55,724 bases of DNA from Clostridiaceae bacterium (GTDB lineage Bacteria > Bacillota > Clostridia > Lachnospirales > Lachnospiraceae), in the NCBI GenBank assembly GCA_902362725.1, contig CABIXM010000021.1, forward strand, positions 1-55,724, read 5' to 3'. Positions 22,640 to 31,336 of this stretch are shown one piece after another (the first letter of the stretch is position 1; every line of letters starts with the position of its first letter). A model generated the notes under the pieces. The model made no database searches. It was not told where the DNA came from and saw nothing but the letters and a program-made list of their open reading frames with translations. The translations under genes were made by a program, and so were the position numbers.

Positions 22640-24448
22640 ATGAGCAGAGTGAAGGAAATAATAAGAGTAAGAGAAAAGCTGGAAAGCGGGCAGACGCTGG
22701 AATTTCAGGAGAAGAGACTGCTTTGCAATGAGCTGATGACCCGCGAGCCGCGGATGGAAAAGCTGATTGTGAAATGGTTTGACGAGGAAGACTACCGGAC
22801 GGTCCTGCGCCACAAGGTCGGCGACGGTGTCATCGGAGGAAAGGCCTGCGGCGTGCTGCTTGCCAGAAAGCTGATAAGAGAGAAGCTTCCCGAATATGAG
22901 TCACTGTTGCTCCCGCATCACTCCTGGTTTATCGGATCCGATGTATTTGCGGAATATCTCTGGGAGGAGAATTTCTCCGAGCGGACGAAGAGGAAGTTTG
23001 GGGAACTGCTGGGTCATCTGGGAGGCGACCCCTATGTGGTCCGTTCCAGCAGCACCCTGGAGGACGGCTTCGATCACGCATTTACCGGAAAATACGAATC
23101 CGTCTTCTGCACCAATCAGGGAAAAGAAGAGGAGCGAATGGAAGAACTGAAGGCGGCGGTGTTCCGTGTATACAAGAGTGTCTGGAACGAATCCGCGGTG
23201 GAATACCGCAGAACCCGCGGCCTGACCCATACAGATGAACGCATGGCACTGCTGGTGCAACGGGTGGAAGGGATGCGCATGGGCGGCTATTACCTTCCTC
23301 TGGCGGCCGGTATGGGCTGCTCCTACAATCCTTATAAATGGATGGAGCAGATGAATCCGGAGGCTGGTATGCTGCGTATCGTGGCGGGGCTCGGAACCAG
23401 GGCGGTAGAGCGTACCCCCGGCGATTATCCGAGACTGATTGCGTTGGATCGCGCACGGGGCAGCCTGTATGCCACTGCTGGCGAACGCCACAAATATTCC
23501 CAGCGGCAGGTGGATGTGCTGGATCTGAAGAGCGCCGGGCACAGGACCATCTGGCTGGAGGAGCTGATGCCCCTTTTACCGGAGCGCGGGAAGAAGCTGA
23601 TCCTGAGTCACGATACGGACGCGGAACAGCGCTTACAGGAAATGGGACGATACCGTCCGGTGCTGTTCGCGGACTGCCAGGGCATCGCCTACGACAATGA
23701 TTTTATGCGTATGATGCAGCGCATCCTGAAGATGCTGGAGGGCGAATATGGCCGCCCTGTGGACATCGAATTTGCCATGGAAGAGGGCGAAGACGGGAAG
23801 ATTCACCTGAATCTGTTCCAGTGCAGACCCTTACGCCAGGTGGCCGAGCAGAAGTTTGTAATGCCGGAAGGGCATGAGGAAGAGGTCTTATTTGACGTCC
23901 GAAGAACCTCCATGTGGCGCTCCAAGGAAGAAAAGCTGGATATCATCGTCTGGGTGGATCCCCAGAAGTATTATGATTATCCATACGCGAAGAAGCCGGA
24001 TGTGGCCAATATGATCGGAATGATCAACCAGTATTTCAGCCAGCAGGGAAAGCATATGATGCTGCTGGTGCCGGGCCGCTGCGGAACCTCCTCGCCGGAG
24101 CTTGGCGTGCCGGTGAAATATTCTGATGTGAGCTGCTTTTCCGCCATCTGCGAGGTGGCCTACAGCAAGGCCGGTTACAACCCGTCCCTGTCCTACGGCA
24201 GCCACATGTTCCAGGAGCTGGTGGAAGCGGACATCTACTACGGGGCCATCAATGAGAACAGCAAGACGAAGATCTACCGCCCGGATTATCTGAACACCTT
24301 CCCGGATGTGTTTGGGGCGATCTGGCCGGATAAGGCGGAATTCGGAAAGCTGATACGGGTATTCGACGTATCGGAACACCATGCGAGACTTCTGCTGGAC
24401 GCCAAAGAAGGCCGCGCGGTATGCCGGATTGTGCAGGGGGAAAAGTGA
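22640..24448 (+). CDS. PEP/pyruvate-binding domain protein (orphan PEP synthase-like)
   Basis: 602-residue protein. Residues about 50-400 are a PPDK/PEP-synthase-type ATP-grasp domain: IGGKACGVLLARKL, VVRSSSTLEDGFDHAFTGKYES (compare the AVRSS...FAGQ block of PpsA), and the C-terminal ATP-site block LNLFQCRPLRQ. The phosphohistidine domain (TSHxA motif) and the PEP-binding barrel of real PEP synthase are missing. Instead there is an unassigned region of about 200 residues with SPELGVPVKYSDVSCFSAICEVAY and SYGSHMFQELVEADIYY. It is probably an ATP-dependent phosphotransfer or ligase-like enzyme of unknown substrate. The start at 22640 is supported by GGAG; upstream frame is hairpin DNA. Confidence 0.85.
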   Translation: MSRVKEIIRVREKLESGQTLEFQEKRLLCNELMTREPRMEKLIVKWFDEEDYRTVLRHKVGDGVIGGKACGVLLARKLIREKLPEYESLLLPHHSWFIGSDVFAEYLWEENFSERTKRKFGELLGHLGGDPYVVRSSSTLEDGFDHAFTGKYESVFCTNQGKEEERMEELKAAVFRVYKSVWNESAVEYRRTRGLTHTDERMALLVQRVEGMRMGGYYLPLAAGMGCSYNPYKWMEQMNPEAGMLRIVAGLGTRAVERTPGDYPRLIALDRARGSLYATAGERHKYSQRQVDVLDLKSAGHRTIWLEELMPLLPERGKKLILSHDTDAEQRLQEMGRYRPVLFADCQGIAYDNDFMRMMQRILKMLEGEYGRPVDIEFAMEEGEDGKIHLNLFQCRPLRQVAEQKFVMPEGHEEEVLFDVRRTSMWRSKEEKLDIIVWVDPQKYYDYPYAKKPDVANMIGMINQYFSQQGKHMMLLVPGRCGTSSPELGVPVKYSDVSCFSAICEVAYSKAGYNPSLSYGSHMFQELVEADIYYGAINENSKTKIYRPDYLNTFPDVFGAIWPDKAEFGKLIRVFDVSEHHARLLLDAKEGRAVCRIVQGEK

Positions 24449-24463
24449 AGAGGATGAAGTGTG

Positions 24464-24504
24464 GACACGCGGTTTTCTGATGTGGAAAAATCGCGTGTCT
24501 TTTT
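24464..24504 (+). terminator. Terminator after the PEP-binding gene
   Basis: GACACGCG (24464-24471) pairs with CGCGTGTC (24492-24499), with TTT/AAA inside extending the stem, then TTTTT. Confidence 0.85.
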
Positions 24505-24598
24505 GCTTTTTTGTGGAAAAAGACCGTTGACAGAAAGCGGAAGAAGTAGTAAACCATTAAGGTATCTTTTTTGAGATTTTTTCGTAAGAGGTAAAAAT

Positions 24599-25957
24599 AT
24601 GTCAACCGGAACATCTATGATCACAGACAATCCTTTAAAATCCATGCTGCAGTTCGCCCTTCCCCTTCTGGTGGGCAATCTTCTGCAGCAGACCTACAAT
24701 ATCATCGACGCGGCCATCGTAGGGCAGACCCTGGGAGCGAAGGCCCTGGCGGCGGTGGGCGCCAGCAGCAGCGTGCAGTTTCTGGTTCTGGGCTTCTGTA
24801 TGGGAGCCTGCACGGGCTTCGGAATTCCCATTGCGAAATATTTCGGCGCAGACAGGCAGGATACCATGCGGCGCTATGTGTTCAACGGCGGCGTTCTGAC
24901 CGCGGGCATCGCGGTGATCGTGACGGCGGCCTGTACGCTGCTCTGCAGCTGGATTTTACAGATCCTGTCTGTGCCGGAGGACATTTTCGCCAATGCCTAC
25001 GCATACCTGCTGGTGATTTTTATCGGCCTGCCATTTACCCTGTTATATAATTACCTGTCCAGCATTCTCCGGGCAGTGGGAGACAGCAGGACGCCGTTTC
25101 TGTTCCTGGCGTTTTCGGCGATTTTAAATATTTTCCTGGATCTGTTCTGCATCGTAGTCCTGAAATGGGGCTGCGCCGGAGCGGCCATTGCGACCGTGAC
25201 CTCTCAGGCCATCAGCGGCCTCCTGTGTCTGGGATTTATCATCCGCCGGGTGAAGCTCATGCGGATGTCCCGGGAGAACCGGGAGCTGGATGGAGAAGCC
25301 ATGAAGGAGCTCCTTCTGATGGGACTGCCTACGGGTCTGCAGTTTTCCATTACCGCTATCGGCAGCATGGTCATGCAGTCGGCCAATAACAGTCTGGGAA
25401 GCGTCTATGTGTCAGCCTTCACGGCGGCAGTGAAAATCAAGCAGTTCGCCCTCTGCCCCTTTGACGCGCTGGCGACGGCGACCTCCGTATTCTGCAGCCA
25501 GAATCTGGGCGCCGGTCAGGCCAGGCGGATTCGCCAGGGCATGTTCCGGGGCATGGGTGTGGCCGTGGGATACGGTGTATTTGCGGGTCTGATCCTGATT
25601 CTATTTGGACGAACCCTTTCCACCATGTTCCTGAGCAAAGACAACGTGGAGGTTCTGGATGCTTCCGCCAAATATCTGCGGTGTATGGGCTATTTCTACT
25701 GGAGTCTCGGTATTCTGAACGTATCCCGTATGGTGACCCAGGGACTGGGCTTCTCCGGCCGCGCCTTTTTCTCCGGCGTGATGGAAATGATTGCCCGGAC
25801 GGTAGTCAGCCTGGGCTTCGTGGGAACCTTCGGCTATACGGCCATCTGCTTTGCGGATCAGACGGCCTGGATAGCGGCCTGCGTGTATATCTTCCCAACC
25901 TGCCTGTATTGCATGAAAAAAGTTACGGGAGTGCTCCGGCCGGAGACTGCTGTGTAA
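24599..25957 (+). CDS. MATE family efflux transporter (second copy)
   Basis: 452-residue MATE transporter with about 12 membrane segments. N-terminus MITDNPLKSMLQFALPLLVGNLLQQTYNIIDAAIVGQTLGAKALAAVGASSS is the DinF/NorM-type signature. Compared with the MarR-linked transporter at 14176 it belongs to a different branch. Substrate unknown. GAGG precedes the ATG. Its 3' end overlaps the 3' end of the convergent LysR gene by 35 bases. Confidence 0.93.
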   Translation: MSTGTSMITDNPLKSMLQFALPLLVGNLLQQTYNIIDAAIVGQTLGAKALAAVGASSSVQFLVLGFCMGACTGFGIPIAKYFGADRQDTMRRYVFNGGVLTAGIAVIVTAACTLLCSWILQILSVPEDIFANAYAYLLVIFIGLPFTLLYNYLSSILRAVGDSRTPFLFLAFSAILNIFLDLFCIVVLKWGCAGAAIATVTSQAISGLLCLGFIIRRVKLMRMSRENRELDGEAMKELLLMGLPTGLQFSITAIGSMVMQSANNSLGSVYVSAFTAAVKIKQFALCPFDALATATSVFCSQNLGAGQARRIRQGMFRGMGVAVGYGVFAGLILILFGRTLSTMFLSKDNVEVLDASAKYLRCMGYFYWSLGILNVSRMVTQGLGFSGRAFFSGVMEMIARTVVSLGFVGTFGYTAICFADQTAWIAACVYIFPTCLYCMKKVTGVLRPETAV

Positions 25958-26834
25958 GTCTGTTTTCCACATGAATGATGAATTCTTCAGCCACATGGGA
26001 CAGCTGATGGTTCTTACTCCAGATGAGGGCGTAAGAAGCATAGGCGTCCGGGTGGCTGATTTTTTTGACGCAGAGCTCATTGGCCCGGATCAGGGAAGAG
26101 ATAGAAGCCGGGTAAATGGAGACGCCGACGCCGTGGAGACTGAGCTCGTAGGCATTTACCATATGGGCGATGCGGCCCCGGATAATGGGCTTCTGCCCGG
26201 TGCCCAGGAACCACTGGTCGATCTCGTGCTTCCGGGATTCCCGGGAAGGAATCAGAAGGTCATAGGGCAGGAGCTGTTCGGGGGTTACGGAGTCGCCGGG
26301 CAGCTTCGCCAGCGGATGCTCATGGGGCAGCAGGGCCACCCAGGGCTCCTTGCAGACGGGAAGTACTTCAAAGCCTTCTTTATTGTAGGGGGCGGTAATC
26401 ATGGCAACCTCGCAGAGGCCTTTGGCCACGCGGGCGTTCACGTCGTCGGAATTGCCGTTCCAGAGGTTGTACTGGACATGGGGGTATTTCTCCTGGAAGG
26501 AGGAGATCCATTCGGCGAAAAGATGGGGGCAGCAGCCCTCCACGGAGGCGATGTAGAGCATACCCTGCAGGCCCTCCCGGACTTCCCGGACCTCCTCGGC
26601 GGATTTATTGACCAGGTCGAGAATCTGGTTCGCGTACTGGAGAAACAGCTCCCCCTCCTCGGTCAGGGAGATGCTGTGGGGACTGCGAAGGAACAGCTTC
26701 GTGTCCAGCTCCTTTTCCAGATCCTGAATCTGGCGGCTCAGGGGCGGCTGGGCGATATTCAGCTTCTCCGCTGCCCGGGTAAAGTTTTTTTCATCTGCGA
26801 CTGCCTTAAAATATCGAATGTGTCTCAGCTCCAT
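25923..26834 (-). CDS. LysR-family transcriptional regulator
   Basis: 303-residue regulator. Residues 1-60 are the classical LysR helix-turn-helix (MELRHIRYFKAVADEKNFTRAAEKLNIAQPPLSRQIQDLEKELDTKLF). A linker helix and a periplasmic-binding-like effector domain (about 88-295) follow. The start at 26834 is preceded by AGGAGG; the ATG at 26849 is less likely. Its promoter is interleaved with a promoter reading the other way toward a 25-aa peptide gene, the usual LysR arrangement, so that transcript is a likely target. It is convergent with the MATE gene. Confidence 0.92.
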   Translation of the reverse strand: MELRHIRYFKAVADEKNFTRAAEKLNIAQPPLSRQIQDLEKELDTKLFLRSPHSISLTEEGELFLQYANQILDLVNKSAEEVREVREGLQGMLYIASVEGCCPHLFAEWISSFQEKYPHVQYNLWNGNSDDVNARVAKGLCEVAMITAPYNKEGFEVLPVCKEPWVALLPHEHPLAKLPGDSVTPEQLLPYDLLIPSRESRKHEIDQWFLGTGQKPIIRGRIAHMVNAYELSLHGVGVSIYPASISSLIRANELCVKKISHPDAYASYALIWSKNHQLSHVAEEFIIHVENRLTQQSPAGALP

Positions 26835-26877
26835 GATGGCCTCCTGCATTATACTTTTTGAGTATCAAGATGCTTTT

Positions 26878-26917
26878 ATTATATGTATTTCACAAGTGAA
26901 TTGCAAGGTGCTATAGT
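26878..26917. promoter_or_regulatory. Interleaved divergent promoters with LysR-type site
   Basis: Minus strand, for lysR: TTGCAA (26906-26901), 17 bases, TATAAT (26883-26878). Plus strand: TTCACA (26889-26894), 17 bases, TATAGT (26912-26917). TTCAC-AA-GTGAA (26889-26900) is an inverted repeat lying across both and is a candidate LysR binding site. Confidence 0.7.
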
Positions 26918-26966
26918 AAAGACAACAAGAAACAAGGGATTCAAAAAATCCCGGAAGTATTCAGCA

Positions 26967-27012
26967 CAGAAATACCCTACGGGTATTCCTGGATGCCCTG
27001 AGAACATGGGTG
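26967..27012 (-). repeat. Hairpin repeat, inverted copy C
   Basis: Read on the minus strand it matches the 45-bp unit at 27236-27280 at about 37 of 44 positions, including the inner hairpins GGGCATCCAGG... and ATACCC-gta-GGGTAT. Confidence 0.75.
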
Positions 27013-27035
27013 AATTGAAGAAAGGAGCATGACTT

Positions 27036-27113
27036 ATGAAGAAGATTTTAGCAAAGGTAAACGAGTTCTTTAAGGAGTATTACGAAAGCTTTGCGGAGGA
27101 GCCGGTGTTATAA
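27036..27113 (+). CDS. Candidate 25-aa amphipathic peptide
   Basis: Short gene for MKKILAKVNEFFKEYYESF followed by AEEPVL. AAAGGAG lies 7 bases before the ATG. Ile4/Leu5, Val8, Phe11/Phe12, Tyr15/Tyr16 and Phe19 fall on one face of a helix, with Lys/Glu on the other, so a membrane-surface or protein-binding helix is expected. It lies in its own unit: promoter at 26889-26917, a terminator at 27168-27225, and hairpin repeats on both sides. No known family recognised. LysR control is likely from the shared promoter region. Expression is not proven. Confidence 0.55.
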   Translation: MKKILAKVNEFFKEYYESFAEEPVL

Positions 27114-27167
27114 AAAGGCTGAGGAAAATTAAATATGGAAACGACAAACAGTATAGACAATAATCAA

Positions 27168-27225
27168 AAGGGACTGCCGGTCTGAGGTGAGCGATGAGCA
27201 CACAGCAGAAGTTGGCAGTCCCTTT
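27168..27225 (+). terminator. Terminator of the small-peptide transcript
   Basis: AAAGGGACTGCC (27168-27179) pairs perfectly with GGCAGTCCCTTT (27214-27225) around a 34-base loop. Confidence 0.7.
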
Positions 27226-27235
27226 CATTATATTC

Positions 27236-27332
27236 GCCCGTGTCCTCAGGGCATTCAGGTACACCCGTAGGGTGTTTCACTACATTTGCCCGTGTTCTCA
27301 GGGCATTCAGGTACACCCGTAGGGTGTTTCAC
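27236..27332 (+). repeat. Tandem hairpin repeat, copies A and B (52-bp period)
   Basis: Two 45-bp units (27236-27280 and 27288-27332), 44 of 45 bases identical, separated by 7 bases. Each contains GCCC-N8-GGGC and ACACCC-gta-GGGTGT. An inverted third copy is at 26967-27012. They lie directly beyond the stop codon of the minus-strand symporter. Confidence 0.85.
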
Positions 27333-27333
27333 T

Positions 27334-28686
27334 TTATTTCCCGGAAAAATAGATCCTGGTTTCGTCCCGGATCACATCCGCCAGCAGCAGAAGCCCCAGC
27401 AGATTCGGCAGCGCCATCAACGCGTTCAGCAGATCTGAGACCTCAAAGATCAGCGAAAGCCGCAGCACCGGCGCGAACACCAGTGTAAGGACCCAGCAGA
27501 GCCGATACAGGAAGAAGCTTTTCGTTCCGAAGAGATATTCCAGGCACCGCTCCCCGTAAAAGGACCACCCGAGAATCGTAGCATAGGCGAAGGTCACGAT
27601 ACTGAATAAGAGTACCGGCTGTCCAAGACAGGGAATGGCAGAAAAGGCCCGCCAGGTAAAGTCGCTGCCGGACATGGCCACACCAGAAGTCAAAAGGCCA
27701 GGATCCCGGGCCAGGAAATGGCTTACGATGACCAGCCCCGTGATCAGGCAGACCACCACCGTGTCCCAGAAGGTGGCCGTAGAGGCCACCAGGGCCTGCC
27801 GCACCGGATCGGAACAGCGGGCGGAGGCAGCGGCCAGGGGCGCGCTTCCCATCCCGGCCTCGTTGGTGAAAAGGCCCCGGGCTACCCCGTAGCGGGCTGC
27901 CAGCAGCAGTCCGGAGCCCACCATGCCGCCTGAGACAGCCCGGGGCGCGAAGGCACATTTCAGAATCAGGCGGCAGGCTGGCAGCAGGAAAGCCCGATTT
28001 GCTACAAGAATCATAAGACAGCCTGAGAGATAAAACAGGGTCATAAAGGGTACCAGCTTCTCACAGACCCGGGAAATAGCCTGGCTGCCGCCGAAGATCA
28101 CGGAGCAGGTGAGAAGCCCCACAGTGAGCCCCGTGAGAATGGGGGGAAGCGGCAGCATATCCGCTATGGCGTGTACCTGGATGGCACAGCCGATTCCGAA
28201 GGAAGCCAGCACCCCGCAGACCGCGAAGAAGATGGCGGCGACTTTTCGGTGAAGCCGATATTCCAGCACATACATGGGCCCGCCCACCAGCCGTTCGTCA
28301 CGCCCCCGCACCCGGAATTTAAGCGAAAGCAGCGCCTCCCCGTAAGTGGTCGCGATCCCGAAGAAGCCGGTAATCCAGCACCAGAACACCGCCCCGGGCC
28401 CGCCCAGGGCCACAGCTGTCCCCATACCGACGATATTTCCGACGCCCAGCGACGAGGCCAGGGCTGTAGACAGCGAAGCAAAGGGCGAAAGCCCACCGCC
28501 GTCCTTTCCGGCCCCTGCGCCCGAGTTCTCAGCCGCCACGGAAAGCCGCACCGCCAGCGGCAGTCTCCTCTGCACAAATCCCGTCTTCCAGGTCAGAAAA
28601 ATGTGCGTCCCAGCCAACCCCAAAATCATCGGAAGTCCCCAGAGAAACCGGTTCAAAGCCTCTATAACCGTACAAACAGTTGACAT
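27334..28686 (-). CDS. Alanine/glycine:cation symporter (AGCS family)
   Basis: 450-residue Na+- or H+-coupled amino-acid uptake protein, about the usual length, with about 10-11 membrane segments. Family signatures are present: GVGNIVGMGTAVALGGPGAVFWCW (about 76-99) and FTNEAGMGSAPLAAASA (about 275-291). The first TM and the FLTWKTGFVQRR segment are normal. It is divergent from the zinc-ribbon gene and likely monocistronic. Fits an amino-acid-fermenting lifestyle together with gdhA. Confidence 0.93.
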   Translation of the reverse strand: MSTVCTVIEALNRFLWGLPMILGLAGTHIFLTWKTGFVQRRLPLAVRLSVAAENSGAGAGKDGGGLSPFASLSTALASSLGVGNIVGMGTAVALGGPGAVFWCWITGFFGIATTYGEALLSLKFRVRGRDERLVGGPMYVLEYRLHRKVAAIFFAVCGVLASFGIGCAIQVHAIADMLPLPPILTGLTVGLLTCSVIFGGSQAISRVCEKLVPFMTLFYLSGCLMILVANRAFLLPACRLILKCAFAPRAVSGGMVGSGLLLAARYGVARGLFTNEAGMGSAPLAAASARCSDPVRQALVASTATFWDTVVVCLITGLVIVSHFLARDPGLLTSGVAMSGSDFTWRAFSAIPCLGQPVLLFSIVTFAYATILGWSFYGERCLEYLFGTKSFFLYRLCWVLTLVFAPVLRLSLIFEVSDLLNALMALPNLLGLLLLADVIRDETRIYFSGK

Positions 28687-28839
28687 AATATAGAACCTGC
28701 GTGAGAAAGTCTGGTGATATATATGAAGGGAAAAAAGAAAATATGCCTTGCGGTATTTTAGTTGCCGGGACTGTTAAAAACGGTTATACTCATAAGTAGG
28801 ATAAGAATGGAAGAATATGAAAAATACGGAGGAAAAAGG

Positions 28840-30432
28840 ATGTACGGATGCCCTAATTGCGGCAGTGAACTGCTGTACGATATTAAGCTGGGAAGACTGC
28901 GCTGCGGAAGCTGCCGCAGCAGCTTTGCTGTGGATTCGATCAAGCGAGAGAAGGACGCGGAACAGGATTTGTACGAGATCCAGGCCTTCCGCTGCCCCCA
29001 GTGCGGCGGCGAGATTTACACCAATGACCATACCATTGCGGGCTTTTGCAGCTACTGCGGCGCGTCTGCGGTACTGCAGCAGCGGACGGAGCAGATCAAG
29101 GTGCCTTTCCGGATTTTTCCATTTACCGTGGACAAGTCAGACTGCAGGAAGCGGTTCCGGGATTTTGTGAATCGGTGCGCCTATGTGCCGGAGGAATATA
29201 AGAATCCGGAGGCGGAGCATGAATTCCGCGGAATCTACGTCCCCTCTCATTCCTATGAAGCGGAGGCGGAGGGCGCGTACCAGATGAAGGGAAAGACTAC
29301 CACTTATAACGGCAAGAAAAAAGGAAGACGGCACTATACGGTAAAGGAATGGGATATGAATATCGAGGCTTCCGGAAAGGTGACGGATATCACCCATGCG
29401 GCTTCTTCCTCTTTTCCGGACGAGCAGAGCGAGTGGATTCAGGACGGGATTGACCGGGGAAGCGGCCGGGTTTTCGCGCCGGGCTTTCTCTGCGGTTTCT
29501 ATGCGGACACTGCAGACGTACCGCCGGAGGTCTATGAGCCGTATGCCGAGACTGTGGCCGGACAGAAGCTGGAGGATCAGTTAAATGCTAACCTGGCCGG
29601 TATGGACGTTACCCGAGCCAAACGGGAACCGGTTCTGCATACCCGTTATGCGGGCGACGTGCTGAAACCGGTCTGGTTCATGTCCTATCGGAACAAAGGA
29701 CGTGTAGCCTATGCGGCCATCGACGGGCGAAATGCGAATATCAGCTGTGACGTTCCTGTGGACAGTAAAAAATTTACAATCGTATCTCTGATCCTGGCGG
29801 CTGTGTTATTTGTGATATTCAGCCTGTTTCAGGATCTGATGTTTACGGCAAAGACCATGCTGGGAATCACAGCCCTGTTTAACCTGGTGCTGTGCCTGCT
29901 GTGGCATTCCAATATTAAGAGGCTTTATCAGAGAGAGGTTGCCCGGGAATACCGGGTAAAGAAGAAGCGCCGGAAGAAACGCCTGAGCAATGAAAAATGG
30001 AAGATTCCGCTGATTATAGTGGCCTCTGTCATTGGTACGCCCATCGGCATTTTACTGATTACCTTTATCTTAGTGGCCTTCTGTGATACGGCCTACACGG
30101 AGAGCGGCAAGTCCCTGAAGGTGCTCCTGGCGCTGGTATCCGCAGTGTTCCAGCTGGTGTTTATCCTGAAGGATACGCCGAAGCGGACGAAGCTCTGGAA
30201 AAAGCGGACCCGGACCCTGCCGGTGGACTGGCTTTGCCTGTTGGCGACACTGCTGCTGGGCGTGACAGCTTATGTAAACCCGGTGGAGGATCTGTGGTAT
30301 TACGCAGTGATCCTGGCGGCCTTCGGCGTGGATATCCTGATGCTTCTGGAAATTATCCGGGATTACAACTTAAGCTGTTCCCGGCCCATGCCGCAGTTTG
30401 AGCTTTATAAAGGAGGGCATAACCGTGAGTAG
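28840..30432 (+). CDS. Zinc-ribbon multi-spanning membrane protein
   Basis: 530-residue protein of unknown function. The N-terminus has two zinc ribbons: CPNCG...CGSC (residues 4-26) and CPQCGG...CSYCG (about 53-75). A soluble region of about 230 residues follows (SHSYEAEAEGAYQM, then DVPPEVYEPYAETVAGQKLEDQL). The C-terminal half has about six membrane segments between residues 310 and 515. The start at 28840 is set by GGAGG; an ATG at 28807 has no site. It overlaps the TPM gene by 8 bases, so the two proteins are probably made together and may form a membrane complex. Confidence 0.8.
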   Translation: MYGCPNCGSELLYDIKLGRLRCGSCRSSFAVDSIKREKDAEQDLYEIQAFRCPQCGGEIYTNDHTIAGFCSYCGASAVLQQRTEQIKVPFRIFPFTVDKSDCRKRFRDFVNRCAYVPEEYKNPEAEHEFRGIYVPSHSYEAEAEGAYQMKGKTTTYNGKKKGRRHYTVKEWDMNIEASGKVTDITHAASSSFPDEQSEWIQDGIDRGSGRVFAPGFLCGFYADTADVPPEVYEPYAETVAGQKLEDQLNANLAGMDVTRAKREPVLHTRYAGDVLKPVWFMSYRNKGRVAYAAIDGRNANISCDVPVDSKKFTIVSLILAAVLFVIFSLFQDLMFTAKTMLGITALFNLVLCLLWHSNIKRLYQREVAREYRVKKKRRKKRLSNEKWKIPLIIVASVIGTPIGILLITFILVAFCDTAYTESGKSLKVLLALVSAVFQLVFILKDTPKRTKLWKKRTRTLPVDWLCLLATLLLGVTAYVNPVEDLWYYAVILAAFGVDILMLLEIIRDYNLSCSRPMPQFELYKGGHNRE

Positions 30433-31234
30433 AAGAAAAGAGAAAAAGAGCCTTCTTTGGAAAATGGAGATTGCCTGTGCAGTGGTATTGGGCATTGGGC
30501 TGGGCAGTCTGCTCATTGGAAATAAAACTGTTTTGGCGGCGGATCCGTACGATATCATTTACGAGGATCAGGCAGAACTGGTGGGCGACGATGAAAAAGA
30601 AGCGGTTCTGGCCAGTATGGAGCCCATCTCCGAGTACGCCAACGTCATCTTCTATACCACAGAGGAAAAGGAGGCTTCCACTACGGCAGCGGTCTGTGAA
30701 AAGGTCTGCGCGGGATACTACGGCAGCTCCAAAAAGGCTCCTGTGGTCATGTTCACCATTGATATGTATCACAGGGAGATCTATCTGTACTGCACCGGTC
30801 CCACCCGGCATATCATCCGCAACCGGGACGCCAACTCCATTACGGATAATATCTATCGGCTGGCCAGCGCCAAACGCTACGACGATTGTGCCATCGGAGC
30901 CTTTGAGCAGTGCCAGAGACTTCTCACCGGCAGCAGCATCTGGCGGCCCATGCAGCGGATCAACAACCTGTTCCTGGCGATTATCCTGGGCTTCCTGCTC
31001 AACTACCTGTATCTGAGAGTAGCCCGGAGTATGACCGTTAAAAAAGAAAAAGTGCGGATGACTCCCTTTGATACCAACCGGTTTAAGCTGAAGGTATCCA
31101 AGCAGTGTATCCGTACCTACACGTTTACGGAATCGGAAAGCTCCGGCTCCGGCGGCGGAAGCGATTCCGGCGGAGGAGGCTACAGTGGAGGAGGCGATTC
31201 CGGCGGCAGCTCCGGAGGCGGTCACAGCTTCTAA
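30425..31234 (+). CDS. TPM-domain membrane protein with Gly/Ser-rich tail
   Basis: 269-residue protein starting at GTG (30425), inside the stop region of the previous gene, with AAAGGAGGG before it. TM or signal at about 13-35; a TPM-type domain (about 45-160: YANVIFYTTEEKE, VVMFTIDMYHREIYLYCTG) is exposed outside; a second TM lies at about 178-196. The tail is low-complexity Gly/Ser (about 235-267) ending GGGHSF, common in TPM_phosphatase proteins. Role in membrane protein quality control or photosystem-type repair is known only for distant relatives. A terminator follows. Confidence 0.82.
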   Translation: MSRRKEKKSLLWKMEIACAVVLGIGLGSLLIGNKTVLAADPYDIIYEDQAELVGDDEKEAVLASMEPISEYANVIFYTTEEKEASTTAAVCEKVCAGYYGSSKKAPVVMFTIDMYHREIYLYCTGPTRHIIRNRDANSITDNIYRLASAKRYDDCAIGAFEQCQRLLTGSSIWRPMQRINNLFLAIILGFLLNYLYLRVARSMTVKKEKVRMTPFDTNRFKLKVSKQCIRTYTFTESESSGSGGGSDSGGGGYSGGGDSGGSSGGGHSF

Positions 31235-31253
31235 AAGCGATAGAGAGAATTTG

Positions 31254-31309
31254 AAATTACCCTGACAGAAAATGCCGGTTGACACAGGCTTTTCCCCAGG
31301 GTAATTTTT
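31254..31309 (+). terminator. Terminator after the TPM gene
   Basis: AAATTACCCTG (31254-31264) pairs with CAGGGTAATTT (31297-31307), followed by TT. Confidence 0.75.
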
Positions 31310-31336
31310 ACAGCAGAAAATAAAATGATATTTTTT

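Noticed and set aside
25971..26861. 296-codon frame antisense to the LysR gene
   Set aside because: The LysR frame shows a complete helix-turn-helix and effector domain; the opposite frame has no family pattern.
27135..27185. 16-codon frame (METTNSIDNNQKGLPV) after the 25-aa peptide gene
   Set aside because: It runs into the terminator stem and has no sequence character. Could be a leader peptide, but support is too thin.
27236..27332. Tandem repeats considered as a small CRISPR array
   Set aside because: Only two direct units, 7-base gap, hairpin-rich units and an inverted third copy. No cas genes.
30353..31285. 310-codon frame antisense to the TPM gene
   Set aside because: Mirror of the Gly/Ser-rich TPM tail (Ala/Ser low complexity). 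No ribosome site.
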